64,000 nt of DNA from Streptomyces sp. NBC_01214 (GCF_026340975.1 NZ_JAPEOS010000003.1:1550001-1614000); one strand, 5' to 3'. Positions 32,639 through 41,948 are shown, counted from the first letter of the stretch. The notes: generated by a model from the letters alone, not told the origin. Translations and numbers: made by a program.

Positions 32639-34003
32639 CTATCGTTGCGGATCTTGGTCGACGCGCCGTTCCGCCCCACCGTCGCTGAGGGTGACGGGCG
32701 TCGGGCCGTCGGGGCGGACGGTGATGCTGTACGACGCCCCGGTGGGGACGGCCCGGAAGTCCGGGACGTGGGCGGGCAGCAGGAGTTCCAGCAGGGCGAC
32801 CGACTCCCGCAGGGCGAACTGCTGACCGAGGCAGGCGCGGGGGCCGATGCCGAACGGCACGTAGGCGCCGGGCCGGGTGGGACGGCCGCCGGGAACGGTG
32901 AAGCGCCGGGGATCGAAGTGCTCGGGATCCGGCCACAGTTCGGGATCGCGATGGGTGAGGTAGGGGCAGACCAGCAGATCCGTGCCCGCCTCGACGCGGT
33001 ATCCCGCGAGGACGTCGTCCTCGGCGGCGTGCCGGGGCAGGATCCACGCGGACGGGTAGAGCCGGAGCGTCTCGCTGACCAGTGCCTGGATCGCCTCGCG
33101 CCGCTTCGCCGAGCCCTCAGAGCCGGCTGCGAGGGCCCACCCGCGGGCCGCGGGGTGACGATCGAGGAGCAGGTACAGCCAGGTCAGCGTGGTCGCGGTG
33201 GTCTCGTGGCCGGCCACCAGCAGGGTGACGAGCTCGTCCCGCACCAGCCGGTCGGTGTACTCGGGGCGCTCGGCCGATGCGTCGACCAGCACCTGGAGCA
33301 GCCCCGGCCCGTCGCGCCCCGGGGCGCCGTCCCGGGCCGCGGCCACCGCCCGCCGGGCGACCTCATCGATCCTGGCCAGGTCGTCGGCGACGGCGTCCCG
33401 GGCGTCCACCTGGTCGGCCGGCAGGCTCGGCAGCGCGGCCACCACGGTGGCCACGGCGGTCAGTTCGTGCGCCGTGGTGTCGTCGAGCGGGTTCCCGGTG
33501 AGCGCCCGCCAGATGGTGTCCAGGGCGAAGCGGCGCATCTCCTCGCCGAGGTCGAAGGTCCCCCCGGTGCGCGCGTGCTCGGCCCACCGACCGGCCGTGG
33601 TGCGGGCCGCCCCGGCGATCCGCTCCTCGTAGCGGCGCATCCCCTTCCCGGTGAACTGCGATTGCAGCAGCTTCCGTTGGCGCTTCCAGGCCTCGCCGGT
33701 CGCGGCGAGCACCCCGTCGCCGATCAGCAGGCGGGCGCGGTGGGAGCGCTTCACGTACTGGTCGGGGTGCAGGGCGAGGACGTGCTGCACGGCCTCGGGC
33801 CCGGTGACCAGGACGGTGGGCTGCGGCCCGAGTCGGAACGCGGCGACGCCGCCGAGCCGCTGCCGTACCAGCCCCAGCAGGTCGACCAGTTCACCTTGCT
33901 GGGTGCGCCACCGTTCCACCCAGTCGGCGTCGGCCTCGGGGAGCGGTCGCCCCGCCCCGGACCGCTGCGCGGCGGACGGCCCACTGCTGGCGTCGATGGC
34001 CAC
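32639..34003 (-). CDS. Cytochrome P450
   Basis: This 454-residue class I P450 has all landmarks in order. The C-helix WxxxR is in GEAWKRQRKLLQ, the I-helix oxygen-activation motif is VAGHETTATTL, and the K-helix ExxR is SETLRLYP. DPRRFTVPGG is the PERF-like segment, and the heme loop is FGIGPRACLGQQ with the thiolate ligand Cys391. The architecture and AGHETT spelling resemble fatty-acid or terpenoid hydroxylases of the CYP102/CYP4-like branch more than macrolide P450s, but the substrate is unknown. The GTG at 34003 is favoured because AGGAG lies 7-8 nt upstream; a further in-frame ATG at 34054 has none. No ferredoxin gene is adjacent. It sits 64 bp before the EACC1 gene on the same strand, with no evident functional link. 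Confidence 0.88.
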   Translation of the reverse strand: MAIDASSGPSAAQRSGAGRPLPEADADWVERWRTQQGELVDLLGLVRQRLGGVAAFRLGPQPTVLVTGPEAVQHVLALHPDQYVKRSHRARLLIGDGVLAATGEAWKRQRKLLQSQFTGKGMRRYEERIAGAARTTAGRWAEHARTGGTFDLGEEMRRFALDTIWRALTGNPLDDTTAHELTAVATVVAALPSLPADQVDARDAVADDLARIDEVARRAVAAARDGAPGRDGPGLLQVLVDASAERPEYTDRLVRDELVTLLVAGHETTATTLTWLYLLLDRHPAARGWALAAGSEGSAKRREAIQALVSETLRLYPSAWILPRHAAEDDVLAGYRVEAGTDLLVCPYLTHRDPELWPDPEHFDPRRFTVPGGRPTRPGAYVPFGIGPRACLGQQFALRESVALLELLLPAHVPDFRAVPTGASYSITVRPDGPTPVTLSDGGAERRVDQDPQR

Positions 34004-34113
34004 GGCTCTTCTCCTGTCCGGCTGTCGGGACGGCGCCCGAGGGTACGTCGACATCACGGACTGTACGGGGACGGGCGCGTGTGGTGACAGCGGCGGAGGG
34101 TTGATGGCCCGAT

Positions 34114-36201
34114 TCACGCGGGTGGTTGGGGGGCGGGCCCGCCGATGCGGGCCGCGAGGAGGGCGATGTCGTCGTCGGCGGAGGCGGGCACCAGGTGGGC
34201 GATGAGGGAGTCGCAGAGGTGGTCGAGGGACTGCTGGGGCGCGGCGAGCAGGCCGGTGAGCTCGGCCAGGCGTTCGTCGATGTCGCGGCGGCGCGCCTCG
34301 ATGAGGCCGTCGGTGAAGAGGACCAGGGTGCTGCCGGGCGGAAGGGCGATGTCGGTGGTGGTGAAGGAGATGCCGCCGACGCCCAGGGGGACGCCCGGCG
34401 GGGTCTTGACGAGGTAGACGGTGCCGTCGGGCTGGACCACCGCCGGCGGCGGGTGTCCGGCGCGCGTGACCGTGCACTGGCCGGTGGCGGGGTCGCAGAC
34501 CACGTAGAGGAAGGTCGCGAGCATCGGGTCGGACAGGTCGGCAAGGGTGGCTTCGAGCTGGTGCAGCAGGGCCGTGGGAGGCATATCGAGGCGGCCGAGG
34601 GCGCGGACGGTCGCGGAGAGCCGTCCCATCACGGCGGCGGCCGCGATGCCGTGGCCCATGACGTCGCCGATGAGGAGCGCGGCCCGGCCTCCGCTGAGGG
34701 GCAGGACGTCGTACCAGTCACCGCCCACCTCGTTGACGTCGCTGGCCGGCAGGTAGCGGTGGGCGATCTCGATGCCGGGCGGCGGGGTGACGTGCTGGGG
34801 GAGCATGCTGCGCTGGAGGACGACCGCGGTCTCGTGCTCGTGGTGGTAGAGGCGCGCGTTGTCGATGCTGATGGCCGCGCGGGCCGTCAGCTCACTGGCG
34901 AGGGTGACGTCGTCGGACCCGAAGGGGCCGGTGTGTCCGGTGCGGTAGAAGGTGGCGACGCCGAGGACCATGTCGCGGGCGATCAGCGGGGTCATCATGA
35001 ACGAGTGCACGCCCAGTTCCAGGAGTTGGGCCGGCTTGGGGGAGTGCCGGGCCGCGGGGGCGACGGCCCGGTCGTCGAGCTGGGCGATCAGGAACGGCTG
35101 ACGGGCCGCGAGGGCATGGGTGTAAGGGGCGGTCGTGGGGAAGATCAGGGTCCGCCCCAAGGGGGCCAGGGTCTGCGTGATGGCGGAACCGGTCAGCGGC
35201 GCTTTGCCCAGACGGCGCAGGGCGACGCCCCCGGCCAGTCCCGTGCCGGGCTCGATGCCGCGGGCGAGGGAATCCAGGACGTCGACCGTGACGGCGCTCG
35301 CGAGGTGCGGGACGGCGAGGTCGGCGAGCTCCTGCGCCGTGCGCTCCAGGTCGAGGCTGGCGCCGATGCGGGAGCTCGCCTCGCTGAGCAGGGCGAGGCG
35401 GCGGCGGCCCGCCTCGGCCTCGGTGTGGTCACGCTGCTGCATGGTGATGTCGAGGAGCGAGGCGATCACGCCGATCGGCCGGCCACCGGGATCCTCCACG
35501 CGCACGTACGAGCACGACCACACGTGGTCGTGGTCCGGGTCGGCCGGGGTACGGCCGGTCCGGCGCCGGTCGAGGACCGGCTCACCCGTGTCCAGGACCT
35601 GGCGCATCGCCCCCTCCATCTCGTCGGCGTTCACCTCGGGCAGCAACTCGGCCAGCCGCCGCCCCACATGGGCGGACTCCGCGAGGCCGTTCATCGCTTC
35701 GAGGGCCGGATTGACCTGGAGGAACCGCAGCTGCGTGTCGAGGACCCCGATCCCGACCGGCGAGCGGGCGAACAGCCCGTCCCAGACGGCCGAGGAGCCG
35801 CGGATACGGCGGGCCGCGTGCGCGTCCGCGGCGAAGACCAGCACGGCCGAGGCGCCGTGGCGGCGGTCCGGGACGGGGCAGGCCCAGATCTCCAGTTCCA
35901 GCGGGTGACCCTTGCGGTGCCAGGCGGTGACCGTACCCATGACCCCGCGCCCGGTGGCGGCCGTCTCCCACAGGGACCGGCCCAGGCTGCGATCGGCTCC
36001 CGGATGGAGGAGATCGGAGATGTGCCGCCCCAGCACCTCGGGCGGGGCGTAGCCGAGGAGCTGCTGGGCGCCCTGGTTCCAGCGCACGATCATCCCGTCG
36101 TTGCTGGTGGCCACGAGTGCGACCGGCAGGGCGCCCAGCCATCCTCCGGCGTCCTGGGCGGCGCTGCTGATCAGATCGTCGAGCGGCATCTCCTCATGCA
36201 T
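34114..36201 (-). CDS. PAS/GAF sensor SpoIIE-type (PP2C) phosphatase
   Basis: This is a 695-residue cytoplasmic sensor phosphatase. Two PAS domains come first: LPVALVATSNDGMIVRWNQGAQQLLGY near residue 20, then RSPVGIGVLDTQLRFLQVNPALEAMNG near 150. A GAF domain follows (about 285-450, ending TLASELTARAAISIDNARLYHH). The C-terminal SpoIIE/PP2C domain has VGGDWYDVLPLSG, LIGDVMGHGIAAA, RAGHPPPAV, LFTDGLIEARR and DDIALLAARI, with the Asp metal ligands in place. Unlike the phosphatase encoded at 19796-22561 it lacks membrane helices, a Cache sensor and the ATPase domain. The usual target is a phosphorylated anti-anti-sigma factor. The ATG at 36201 follows GGAGGAGCGGG; upstream in-frame sequence is Arg/Gly-rich and not protein-like. 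Confidence 0.85.
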   Translation of the reverse strand: MHEEMPLDDLISSAAQDAGGWLGALPVALVATSNDGMIVRWNQGAQQLLGYAPPEVLGRHISDLLHPGADRSLGRSLWETAATGRGVMGTVTAWHRKGHPLELEIWACPVPDRRHGASAVLVFAADAHAARRIRGSSAVWDGLFARSPVGIGVLDTQLRFLQVNPALEAMNGLAESAHVGRRLAELLPEVNADEMEGAMRQVLDTGEPVLDRRRTGRTPADPDHDHVWSCSYVRVEDPGGRPIGVIASLLDITMQQRDHTEAEAGRRRLALLSEASSRIGASLDLERTAQELADLAVPHLASAVTVDVLDSLARGIEPGTGLAGGVALRRLGKAPLTGSAITQTLAPLGRTLIFPTTAPYTHALAARQPFLIAQLDDRAVAPAARHSPKPAQLLELGVHSFMMTPLIARDMVLGVATFYRTGHTGPFGSDDVTLASELTARAAISIDNARLYHHEHETAVVLQRSMLPQHVTPPPGIEIAHRYLPASDVNEVGGDWYDVLPLSGGRAALLIGDVMGHGIAAAAVMGRLSATVRALGRLDMPPTALLHQLEATLADLSDPMLATFLYVVCDPATGQCTVTRAGHPPPAVVQPDGTVYLVKTPPGVPLGVGGISFTTTDIALPPGSTLVLFTDGLIEARRRDIDERLAELTGLLAAPQQSLDHLCDSLIAHLVPASADDDIALLAARIGGPAPQPPA

Positions 36202-36358
36202 CCTGCACCCGCTCCTCCGGGGCAGCCCCGGCCTCGCGCCGCGGCGGCCCCACCGGGGCGGCGTACGCCACCGTCGGCCCGGCGCCGCGGCCGCGCCACG
36301 GTCCGCCCCTGCGGCCACTCACCTGGTGCGGCATGCGACTGTGCGTGGTCCACATCTC

Positions 36359-37750
36359 TCATCGTCGCCCGGATGGCCCCACGGCGCTCCCCGGCCGGGC
36401 GGCCCCGGCCGCCGCCGGGGCTTCGGCGCAGCGGAGGCGGTCGGCGGTCACGGGGGCGCCGTCGGCCACGTTGCGGTCGAAGGTGACGCTCTTGACCTGG
36501 ACGGGCCGTGCGCCGACGGTGACCTCGACGACCGCGTCGAGCTCCGGGTCGGTCTGCAGACGGGCGCCGGGCAGCGCGGCCGCGACGGTCGCCGCGTTGT
36601 CCTCCTGGCCGGTGGCGTACCGGATGAGCGGCGGGCCCGCCGGGCGTTCGGGCGGTGCGGTCGCGGAGGTGTCGGTGACCACGAACCCGCTGCCGCGCAG
36701 GGCGGCGGCGACCTCGGCGTCGTCCACCCGGACGGCGATCCGGGCCGGATCCGTCCGGGCCGGGTTCTGCGCGACGGGCTGGATCCGGGTGTCGCCCGTG
36801 ATCGGGCGGTCCGCGCCGAGCGCGGCCCACAACGCGGCGGAACGGGCTTCGTCCCACACCAGAGTGGAACCCACACCGGGTACGCGGTGGTCGAAGAGCC
36901 GGATGGGGACGGTCGCGAACTCCGTCCGGTCCGCCCGGAGGCGACCGAGGGCCCAGCCGATGCGCACCAGGTCGTCCAGGCCCGTCCGTGCGTCCGTGCG
37001 TACGGTCTTCAGCAGGGTCCGCACGGTGCGCGCCGTGCTGATGGGGCCGGCCAGGGCGCCCTCCGCGGTGAGCCGCGCCAGCAGGTCGTTGACCACGCGC
37101 TGCTGCCGGCGGACCCGGCCGAGGTCGCCGGGCCGGAGGTTGACGTGCCGGGCCCGGACGTAGCGCAGGGCCCGGTTCCCGTCGGCGAGGTGGCGGCCGG
37201 AGCCGATGTCGAGCCCGGAGTTCTCGTCCTTGAGCGGCTTGTCCGTGCACACGGTGGCGCCGCCGAGGTTGTCGACCGTCTGCTCGAAGCCCGTGAAACC
37301 GGTCTCCAGGTAGTGGTCGACGTGCAGACCGGTGGCCTTCTCGACGGTGGCCACGGTGAGCGGGCCACCGCCGAGCGCGAACGCACCGTTGATCTTGCCG
37401 CTGCGGGCCGGGGCGGCGGCCGTGGCGCTGGTGGCCGCGTACTCGACGTAGGAGTCGCGCGGGATGGAGACGATGCTCGCGCGGCGCCGGTTCTGCGACA
37501 GGTGGACGAGCATCATCACGTCGGTGCAGTTGCAGCCCTTGCCGCCCACGTGGAGCCGCCGCTTCTCGGCCGCGGAGAGTCCGGCGCGACTGTCGATGCC
37601 GACGACCAGGATGTTGGTGCCCCGGCCGCCACCACCGCCACCGCCACCGACGCCTGCCGACGCACTCGCGACCGAAACGGCCTGGGATCCCACGAAGGAA
37701 CCGCAGGAGAGGGCGGTCAGCAGGGTCAGAGCAACAGCGGTACGACGCAA
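36359..37750 (-). CDS. LytR-CpsA-Psr (LCP) family cell-wall glycopolymer transferase
   Basis: This 463-residue LCP protein has an N-terminal signal/anchor (ALTLLTALSCGSFVGSQAV) and a poly-Gly run. The LCP catalytic domain contains GTNILVVGIDSRAG, TDVMMLVHLSQNRRRASIVSIPRDSYVEY, KINGAFALGGG and the Arg-rich end LRYVRARHVNLRPGDLGRVRRQQRVV. The Asp and Arg residues in these blocks bind the polyprenyl pyrophosphate. A C-terminal LytR_C domain lies at about 345-450. LCP enzymes attach teichoic-acid-like or other polymers to peptidoglycan outside the membrane. The start is probably TTG at 37750 with GGGGATG six bases upstream; no ATG or GTG in frame keeps the signal peptide. Confidence 0.87.
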   Translation of the reverse strand: MRRTAVALTLLTALSCGSFVGSQAVSVASASAGVGGGGGGGGRGTNILVVGIDSRAGLSAAEKRRLHVGGKGCNCTDVMMLVHLSQNRRRASIVSIPRDSYVEYAATSATAAAPARSGKINGAFALGGGPLTVATVEKATGLHVDHYLETGFTGFEQTVDNLGGATVCTDKPLKDENSGLDIGSGRHLADGNRALRYVRARHVNLRPGDLGRVRRQQRVVNDLLARLTAEGALAGPISTARTVRTLLKTVRTDARTGLDDLVRIGWALGRLRADRTEFATVPIRLFDHRVPGVGSTLVWDEARSAALWAALGADRPITGDTRIQPVAQNPARTDPARIAVRVDDAEVAAALRGSGFVVTDTSATAPPERPAGPPLIRYATGQEDNAATVAAALPGARLQTDPELDAVVEVTVGARPVQVKSVTFDRNVADGAPVTADRLRCAEAPAAAGAARPGSAVGPSGRR

Positions 37751-37901
37751 GGCACATCCCCAAAATAGAACGAACCGGCTGAAATGGGGAATGTACTGGT
37801 CCGCTGTGCGAGCGGCCGGGCTGTACGCGCCGGGATTCCTCCCCGCAGGGGGCGGGCTTGGTACATCTGCCCGCCGCAGCGGCGGCGCCGACGCCGGCCG
37901 G

Positions 37902-38333
37902 TCAGCGCTCGGACAGCTCCGACGGGGCCTCCTGGATGACCCAGCTGTTGCCGTCGGGGTCGTCGAAGGTCATGAAGGAGTTCCAGGTGCCGCCCTTGCC
38001 CTCCTGCCAGCCCGATGCGCCGAGGTTCCGGACGGGCGACACGTCCACGCCCCGGGCCACCAGCTCCTCGCGGGCCGCCTCGATGTCCGTGACGCACAGC
38101 TGGAGGCCGTGCAGGGTGCCGGGCGCCATGACCTGGCCGCCGGGTGTCCCGGGCATCCCCTGGAGCATGGCGATGGAGCACCGGGAGCCGGGCGGGGTCA
38201 TCTGGATGATGCGCACGCCGGGGGAGACCTCGTCGTCGAGGTCGACGCCGAAGCCGACCTGGTCGGCGTAGAAGCTCTTGGCGCGGTCCATGTCGGTGAC
38301 AGGGACGGGGACGACTTCGAGCGTCCAGTTCAT
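37902..38333 (-). CDS. VOC-family (glyoxalase-like) protein
   Basis: This 143-residue protein has two VOC half-domains: TLEVVPVPVTDMDRAKSFYADQVGF at the start, and LHGLQLCVTDIEAAREELVARGV followed by MTFDDPDGNSWVIQEAP at the end. The DPDGNSW signature is typical of actinobacterial glyoxalase superfamily members with unassigned substrates. A GGGAG box lies six bases before the ATG at 38333. Its neighbours (an LCP protein and a DUF5954 protein) give no functional clue. Confidence 0.82.
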   Translation of the reverse strand: MNWTLEVVPVPVTDMDRAKSFYADQVGFGVDLDDEVSPGVRIIQMTPPGSRCSIAMLQGMPGTPGGQVMAPGTLHGLQLCVTDIEAAREELVARGVDVSPVRNLGASGWQEGKGGTWNSFMTFDDPDGNSWVIQEAPSELSER

Positions 38334-38464
38334 GGGTGTCTCCCTCGGGGCATCAGCGGGTCGCACAGCGGGGCGGGTCCACCGTTTCCCATGGAGGGCC
38401 GGTGGCGCACGTCGAAACGCCCGGCGGGCGCCGACTTCTGGCACGGGCAGACCCGTGTCGCGGG

Positions 38465-39553
38465 TCAGTCGTCGGGGAGGACGCGGCCGTCCTCGTCGAG
38501 CGTGAGGTGGATGCGCGCGGGGTCCTGGCTGTTGACGTCGGACGGTCGCGGACCCTCCGGCCCGTCGGGCCCCCAGCGCAGCAGGCGGCGGGTACGGACG
38601 ATCTGGTACAGGACGCCCTGGAAATCCAGCCGGTCGACGCGTCCGCCCCGGAGCGTGTCGGCGGCCCCGGCGTAAGCCGCCAGCTTCGCGGCCCGCAGGT
38701 CGGCGCTCTCCCCGCCGCCCGCGGCACGCCACGTACGGGCGTCCGTGCGCGGGTCGGCGTCCTCGGGGATGTGACCGCGCATCCGCGGCCACATCCAGGT
38801 CAGGGCGAAGTCCAGCGACTTGCGGGCGGCGTGCGGAGTCGCGTGCGGGCCGCTGATCGGCCGCCAGCCGTCCGTGGTCCGCTCCACGACGCTGAAGGTC
38901 GGCGGCATCAGCAGGACGTCCGGGTGGGTGTCCAGGGCCCGCCGCGAATCGGCGCGCACCTCATCGGGGAACCGCCCGCCCGTGTAGCACAGGCTGCGCA
39001 GCGCCAGCTGCTCGAACGCCTGGGTCGGGGTGACCGGCGCGTCCGGATCCACGACCAGACCGTCATCGATCCCGGGCTCCCGGACGGTCCGGTCCCAGTC
39101 GGGGACGAGGGGCTCCGGATCCGTCGGGCGCGGCGCCTCGATACCGCCCGGGCCCGAGGCCGCGTACTCCTCGGCCCGCACCACCCGGTACCGGGTCCCG
39201 GACACGAGGAGTTCGTCGACGCGCTCGCTCTCCAGCCGGGCCACCGCCGCCAGCAGCTCCCGCCGCTCCGCCCGGTCCTGCGCCCCGTCCTTCGCGTGGA
39301 ACCACAGCCGCGAGTTCAGCCCGTCGCGCGCCTGCTGCGGGCAGCCGGCCGTCACTTCGAGCACCACCCGCCACCGCGGCCCGTCCTCGGCGGACTGCGC
39401 CACCACCCCGAACAGCGGGCCGCGCACCACCACGTCACCCGTCCGCGCCGCGGCGTCGAGCGCGTCGGCTTCCCTTGCGGCTTCCACCGGTTCCACCGGC
39501 ACCCGCACCACCACCGGCCGCGACCCGCGCGGCCTCATGTCCCCACGGTCCAT
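38465..39553 (-). CDS. DUF5954-family protein
   Basis: This 362-residue soluble protein matches DUF5954 proteins of Streptomyces as I recall them. The early block is RPVVVRVPVEPVEAAREADALDAA, then VRGPLFGVV, and the distinctive GCPQQARDGLNSRLWFHAKD. The middle has YRVVRAEEYAASG, and the C-terminus contains FQGVLYQIVRTRRLLRWGPDGPEGPRPSD. No catalytic residues or localisation signals are apparent. The function is unknown. The ATG at 39553 gives the family's usual beginning; the frame stays open upstream, but without similarity. Confidence 0.72.
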   Translation of the reverse strand: MDRGDMRPRGSRPVVVRVPVEPVEAAREADALDAAARTGDVVVRGPLFGVVAQSAEDGPRWRVVLEVTAGCPQQARDGLNSRLWFHAKDGAQDRAERRELLAAVARLESERVDELLVSGTRYRVVRAEEYAASGPGGIEAPRPTDPEPLVPDWDRTVREPGIDDGLVVDPDAPVTPTQAFEQLALRSLCYTGGRFPDEVRADSRRALDTHPDVLLMPPTFSVVERTTDGWRPISGPHATPHAARKSLDFALTWMWPRMRGHIPEDADPRTDARTWRAAGGGESADLRAAKLAAYAGAADTLRGGRVDRLDFQGVLYQIVRTRRLLRWGPDGPEGPRPSDVNSQDPARIHLTLDEDGRVLPDD

Positions 39554-39753
39554 GGCCCCATCCTGCCGACCGGTGCGGGGCGCCGCCCCTGATTCGCCGA
39601 TTCCCCAGCCCCGGGGGACCCGCGGGCGGTACCGTCCGCGCACCCCCGGCACGTTCCCGGCACCCCTGACATTCGTCACTGTCCGTCCCGCGGAACGCGC
39701 GCGAGCCTGGAGGAGGGGAAGAAAGCGGAGCGACGAGGGACAGGGGGGCGGCC

Positions 39754-40383
39754 ATGACGGTGCCGGGACCGACGACCGGACCGACGACCGGGGAGGTGAC
39801 ACCGCGGCCGACCCGGGCCGGGATCGTACGGATATGGGCCCGGTCGCTCACGGCGGTGGTGCTGCGGCGCCCGCCGGCGCAGGGGCCGCGGCACTCGGCC
39901 GGGACGCGACAGGTGGTGCTGGTCCTGGCGACGACGGAGATCGTGGCGGCCTTCCTGCTCTCCTCGATGCTGCCGCCCGCGGTCAGGCCGGTGCACGCGG
40001 CACTGGAGCTGCTGCTGGTGCTGGGCGGCCTGGGCCTGGTGGCGGCGCTGGCCCGGCACCCGCACGAGGTCGACGAGGAACGGGTGGCCCTGCGGACCGC
40101 CTTCCTCGGCGACGTGGTCCTGCCGCGCCCGGCGGTCCGCTCCACCTCCCCGGTGGTCCGCACCGTTCCCGGCCGCGGTCCGAGGCCCGTGCCCGGCGAA
40201 CCGGGCGCGGTGGCCTGCTCGGTGGAGAGCGCACTGAACGTGGCCGTGCACCTGGACCCGCCCGTACTCCTCGACCTGGGCCCGGCCGGGCCGGTGGTGG
40301 CGGCGACCGTGTACGTCTCGGTGGACTCGCCGCACGCCCTCGCGGAGGCCCTCCGACGCGTGGTCCCGCCGCACCGGAGCTAG
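39754..40383 (+). CDS. Hypothetical membrane protein, 209 aa
   Basis: This 209-residue protein has two hydrophobic segments close together (about residues 53-72, VVLVLATTEIVAAFLLSSML, and 80-100, AALELLLVLGGLGLVAAL). A cytoplasmic-looking beta-rich domain follows (EERVALRTAFLGDVVLP, SALNVAVHLDPPVLLD, VVAATVYVSVDSPHALAEAL). The last part resembles bacterial PH-like two-helix membrane proteins, but I cannot name a family. It ends 48 bp before the metallo-hydrolase gene on the same strand and may be co-transcribed with it. Confidence 0.68.
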   Translation: MTVPGPTTGPTTGEVTPRPTRAGIVRIWARSLTAVVLRRPPAQGPRHSAGTRQVVLVLATTEIVAAFLLSSMLPPAVRPVHAALELLLVLGGLGLVAALARHPHEVDEERVALRTAFLGDVVLPRPAVRSTSPVVRTVPGRGPRPVPGEPGAVACSVESALNVAVHLDPPVLLDLGPAGPVVAATVYVSVDSPHALAEALRRVVPPHRS

Positions 40384-40431
40384 CCTGGACGGGAGGAGTC
40401 CGCCCGCCGGCACGGGGGGAGGGAGGTCCCC

Positions 40432-41226
40432 GTGGTGACCCCGAGACTGCGCGTGACCACACTGGACGCAGGACCCTTCACCCTGCCGAAGAGCGACCTC
40501 CTGTACGGGGCGAGCGGCACGGTCACCGTGCCCTCGACGGTCGCCGTCATCGAGCACGCCACCCACGGACCGATCCTCTTCGACACGGGCGTCAACCACC
40601 GCGTCGCGGATCCGGAGGCGGCCGAAGCCCACTGGGGTCCGGGCCTGCGGGCGGCGTACGGCGCCGAGGGCTTCACCCGGGCACACGCCGTCGACGCGCA
40701 ACTCGAGCGGCTCGGCTACCGGCTGGCCGACGTCAGGTACGTCCTCTACTCCCACCTGCACCTCGACCACGCCGGAGGGATGACCTACTTCCCGCACGCC
40801 GTGCACGTGGCCCAGCACGACGAGCTGCGCCACGCGTGGTGGCCGGACCGCTGGACGGCCCGGGGCTACGCCTTCGAGGACTACGCGGGCGGCCGGAACT
40901 ACGACTTCCTCGAGCTGAGCGGTGACACCGACCTGTTCCGGGACGGCACGCTCACCCTCGTGCGCACGGCAGGCCACACCCCCGGCCACCAGGGAGTCAT
41001 CCTCGACCTCGACCACCACGGGCGGATCGCGCTCATGGGCGACGCGGCCCACCTCCAGCAGGGGCTGGAGCACGACGTGCCGATGCTCAGCGACTGGAAC
41101 ACCCAGGAGAAGATGCTGACCTACGGGCGCCTGCGCGCCCTGTCCCGGTCCGGCATCCGGGTCTTCCTCTCCCACGACCCGGAGCACTTCGCCGCCCTGC
41201 CGCACGACGGCGAGTTCTGGGACTGA
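40432..41226 (+). CDS. Metallo-beta-lactamase-fold hydrolase, N-acyl-homoserine-lactonase-like
   Basis: This 264-residue member of the AiiA/AttM branch of the MBL fold has dinuclear zinc motif SHLHLDHAGG with His108, His110, Asp112 and His113. Further ligands lie in AGHTPGHQGV and LMGDAAH. The N-terminal TVPSTVAVIEHATHGPILFDTGVN matches lactonases rather than glyoxalase II or beta-lactamases. Such enzymes open acyl-homoserine lactones and may act on other lactones; the gamma-butyrolactone signals of Streptomyces are an obvious but untested candidate. It lacks a signal peptide. The GTG at 40432 is preceded by GGAGGGAGG. A long hairpin follows at 41271-41308. Confidence 0.82.
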   Translation: MVTPRLRVTTLDAGPFTLPKSDLLYGASGTVTVPSTVAVIEHATHGPILFDTGVNHRVADPEAAEAHWGPGLRAAYGAEGFTRAHAVDAQLERLGYRLADVRYVLYSHLHLDHAGGMTYFPHAVHVAQHDELRHAWWPDRWTARGYAFEDYAGGRNYDFLELSGDTDLFRDGTLTLVRTAGHTPGHQGVILDLDHHGRIALMGDAAHLQQGLEHDVPMLSDWNTQEKMLTYGRLRALSRSGIRVFLSHDPEHFAALPHDGEFWD

Positions 41227-41270
41227 ACCCCGCAGGGCCGCCGGCGAGCCCTCGGCAGGGCCGCGCGCCA

Positions 41271-41308
41271 CCCCACCGGGCGCTGTCCCCCGAGGGGGTC
41301 CGGTGGGG
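41271..41308 (+). terminator. Nested hairpin terminator after the lactonase-like gene
   Basis: The outer arms CCCCACCGG (41271-41279) and CCGGTGGGG (41300-41308) enclose a second C-run/G-run hairpin (41287-41298). The structure lies 45 bp downstream of the lactonase stop. It should fold very stably in RNA. Confidence 0.65.
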
Positions 41309-41559
41309 CGGGATCGTGCAGCGAGGCAGCCCGCCTCAACCCTTGAATGGGAATGCTCCGACTGTAGGACGCGCCACTGACAATGCCCGGAAGGCCGCGC
41401 GTGAACTCGAACGCACATCCGAGGATCGGCCCGGTCCGGCGGGCTCGGAATGCTGGACCCGCCCGTCCGGCGCACCCTGGGATGTGCGGGACCGTACCGA
41501 AACCGTCCCGCCCCCGGTGCCGCCCTCCGGCGGCCCCGACGCGTGGGGAGGCAGAACCC
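41309..41559 (+). other. Leader and promoter region of the small membrane protein gene
   Basis: No gene is supported in this 251-bp stretch. TTGAAT at 41343-41348 and TAGGAC at 41365-41370, 16 bp apart, form a possible promoter. That would leave a leader of about 180 nt before the ATG at 41560. No riboswitch-like structure was recognised. Confidence 0.35.
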
Positions 41560-41913
41560 ATGGCCAAGTCCGACGAACCGCAGGGCTGGGGGCCGCTTCC
41601 GGACCCGCCCCCGGAACTGTTCAACGTACCCCCGGGCGAGCCGCTCGACGACGCACGGCGCACCGCGGTCCTCGACTGGACGGTGAACCAGTACGTCGCC
41701 CTCGGATGGCGCGTCGAATCGCGCTCCCCGACCCAGGCGGTGCTGGTGCGCGGCGGCAACGTCAACCACCTCCTGCACGCGATCCTGACCATCTTCACCT
41801 GCCTGCTCTGGGGCGTCGTGTGGATCGTGCTGGCCCTGGGGAACAAGACGGAGCGCGTCGCCCTCACCGTCGACCCGACCGGCCGCGTCCAGACCGTGCA
41901 CGGTCCGCGCTGA
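41560..41913 (+). CDS. Small membrane protein, hypothetical
   Basis: This 117-residue protein has a Pro-rich start (GWGPLPDPPPELFNVPPGE), a small alpha/beta segment (DWTVNQYVALGWRVESRSPTQAVLVRG) and one strong membrane helix (LLHAILTIFTCLLWGVVWIVLALG). A short strand hairpin ends it (ERVALTVDPTGRVQTV). This resembles small actinobacterial proteins with a membrane helix after a ribosomal-like fold; no function is known. A good GGGGAGG precedes the ATG at 41560. Confidence 0.7.
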   Translation: MAKSDEPQGWGPLPDPPPELFNVPPGEPLDDARRTAVLDWTVNQYVALGWRVESRSPTQAVLVRGGNVNHLLHAILTIFTCLLWGVVWIVLALGNKTERVALTVDPTGRVQTVHGPR

Positions 41914-41948
41914 CCCGACCCGACCCGGCCCGGCCCGCACCGGTTCGG

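Noticed and set aside
36202..36318. N-terminal extension of the PAS/GAF phosphatase
   Set aside because: The 39 extra residues are Arg/Gly-rich, and a good binding site precedes ATG 36201.
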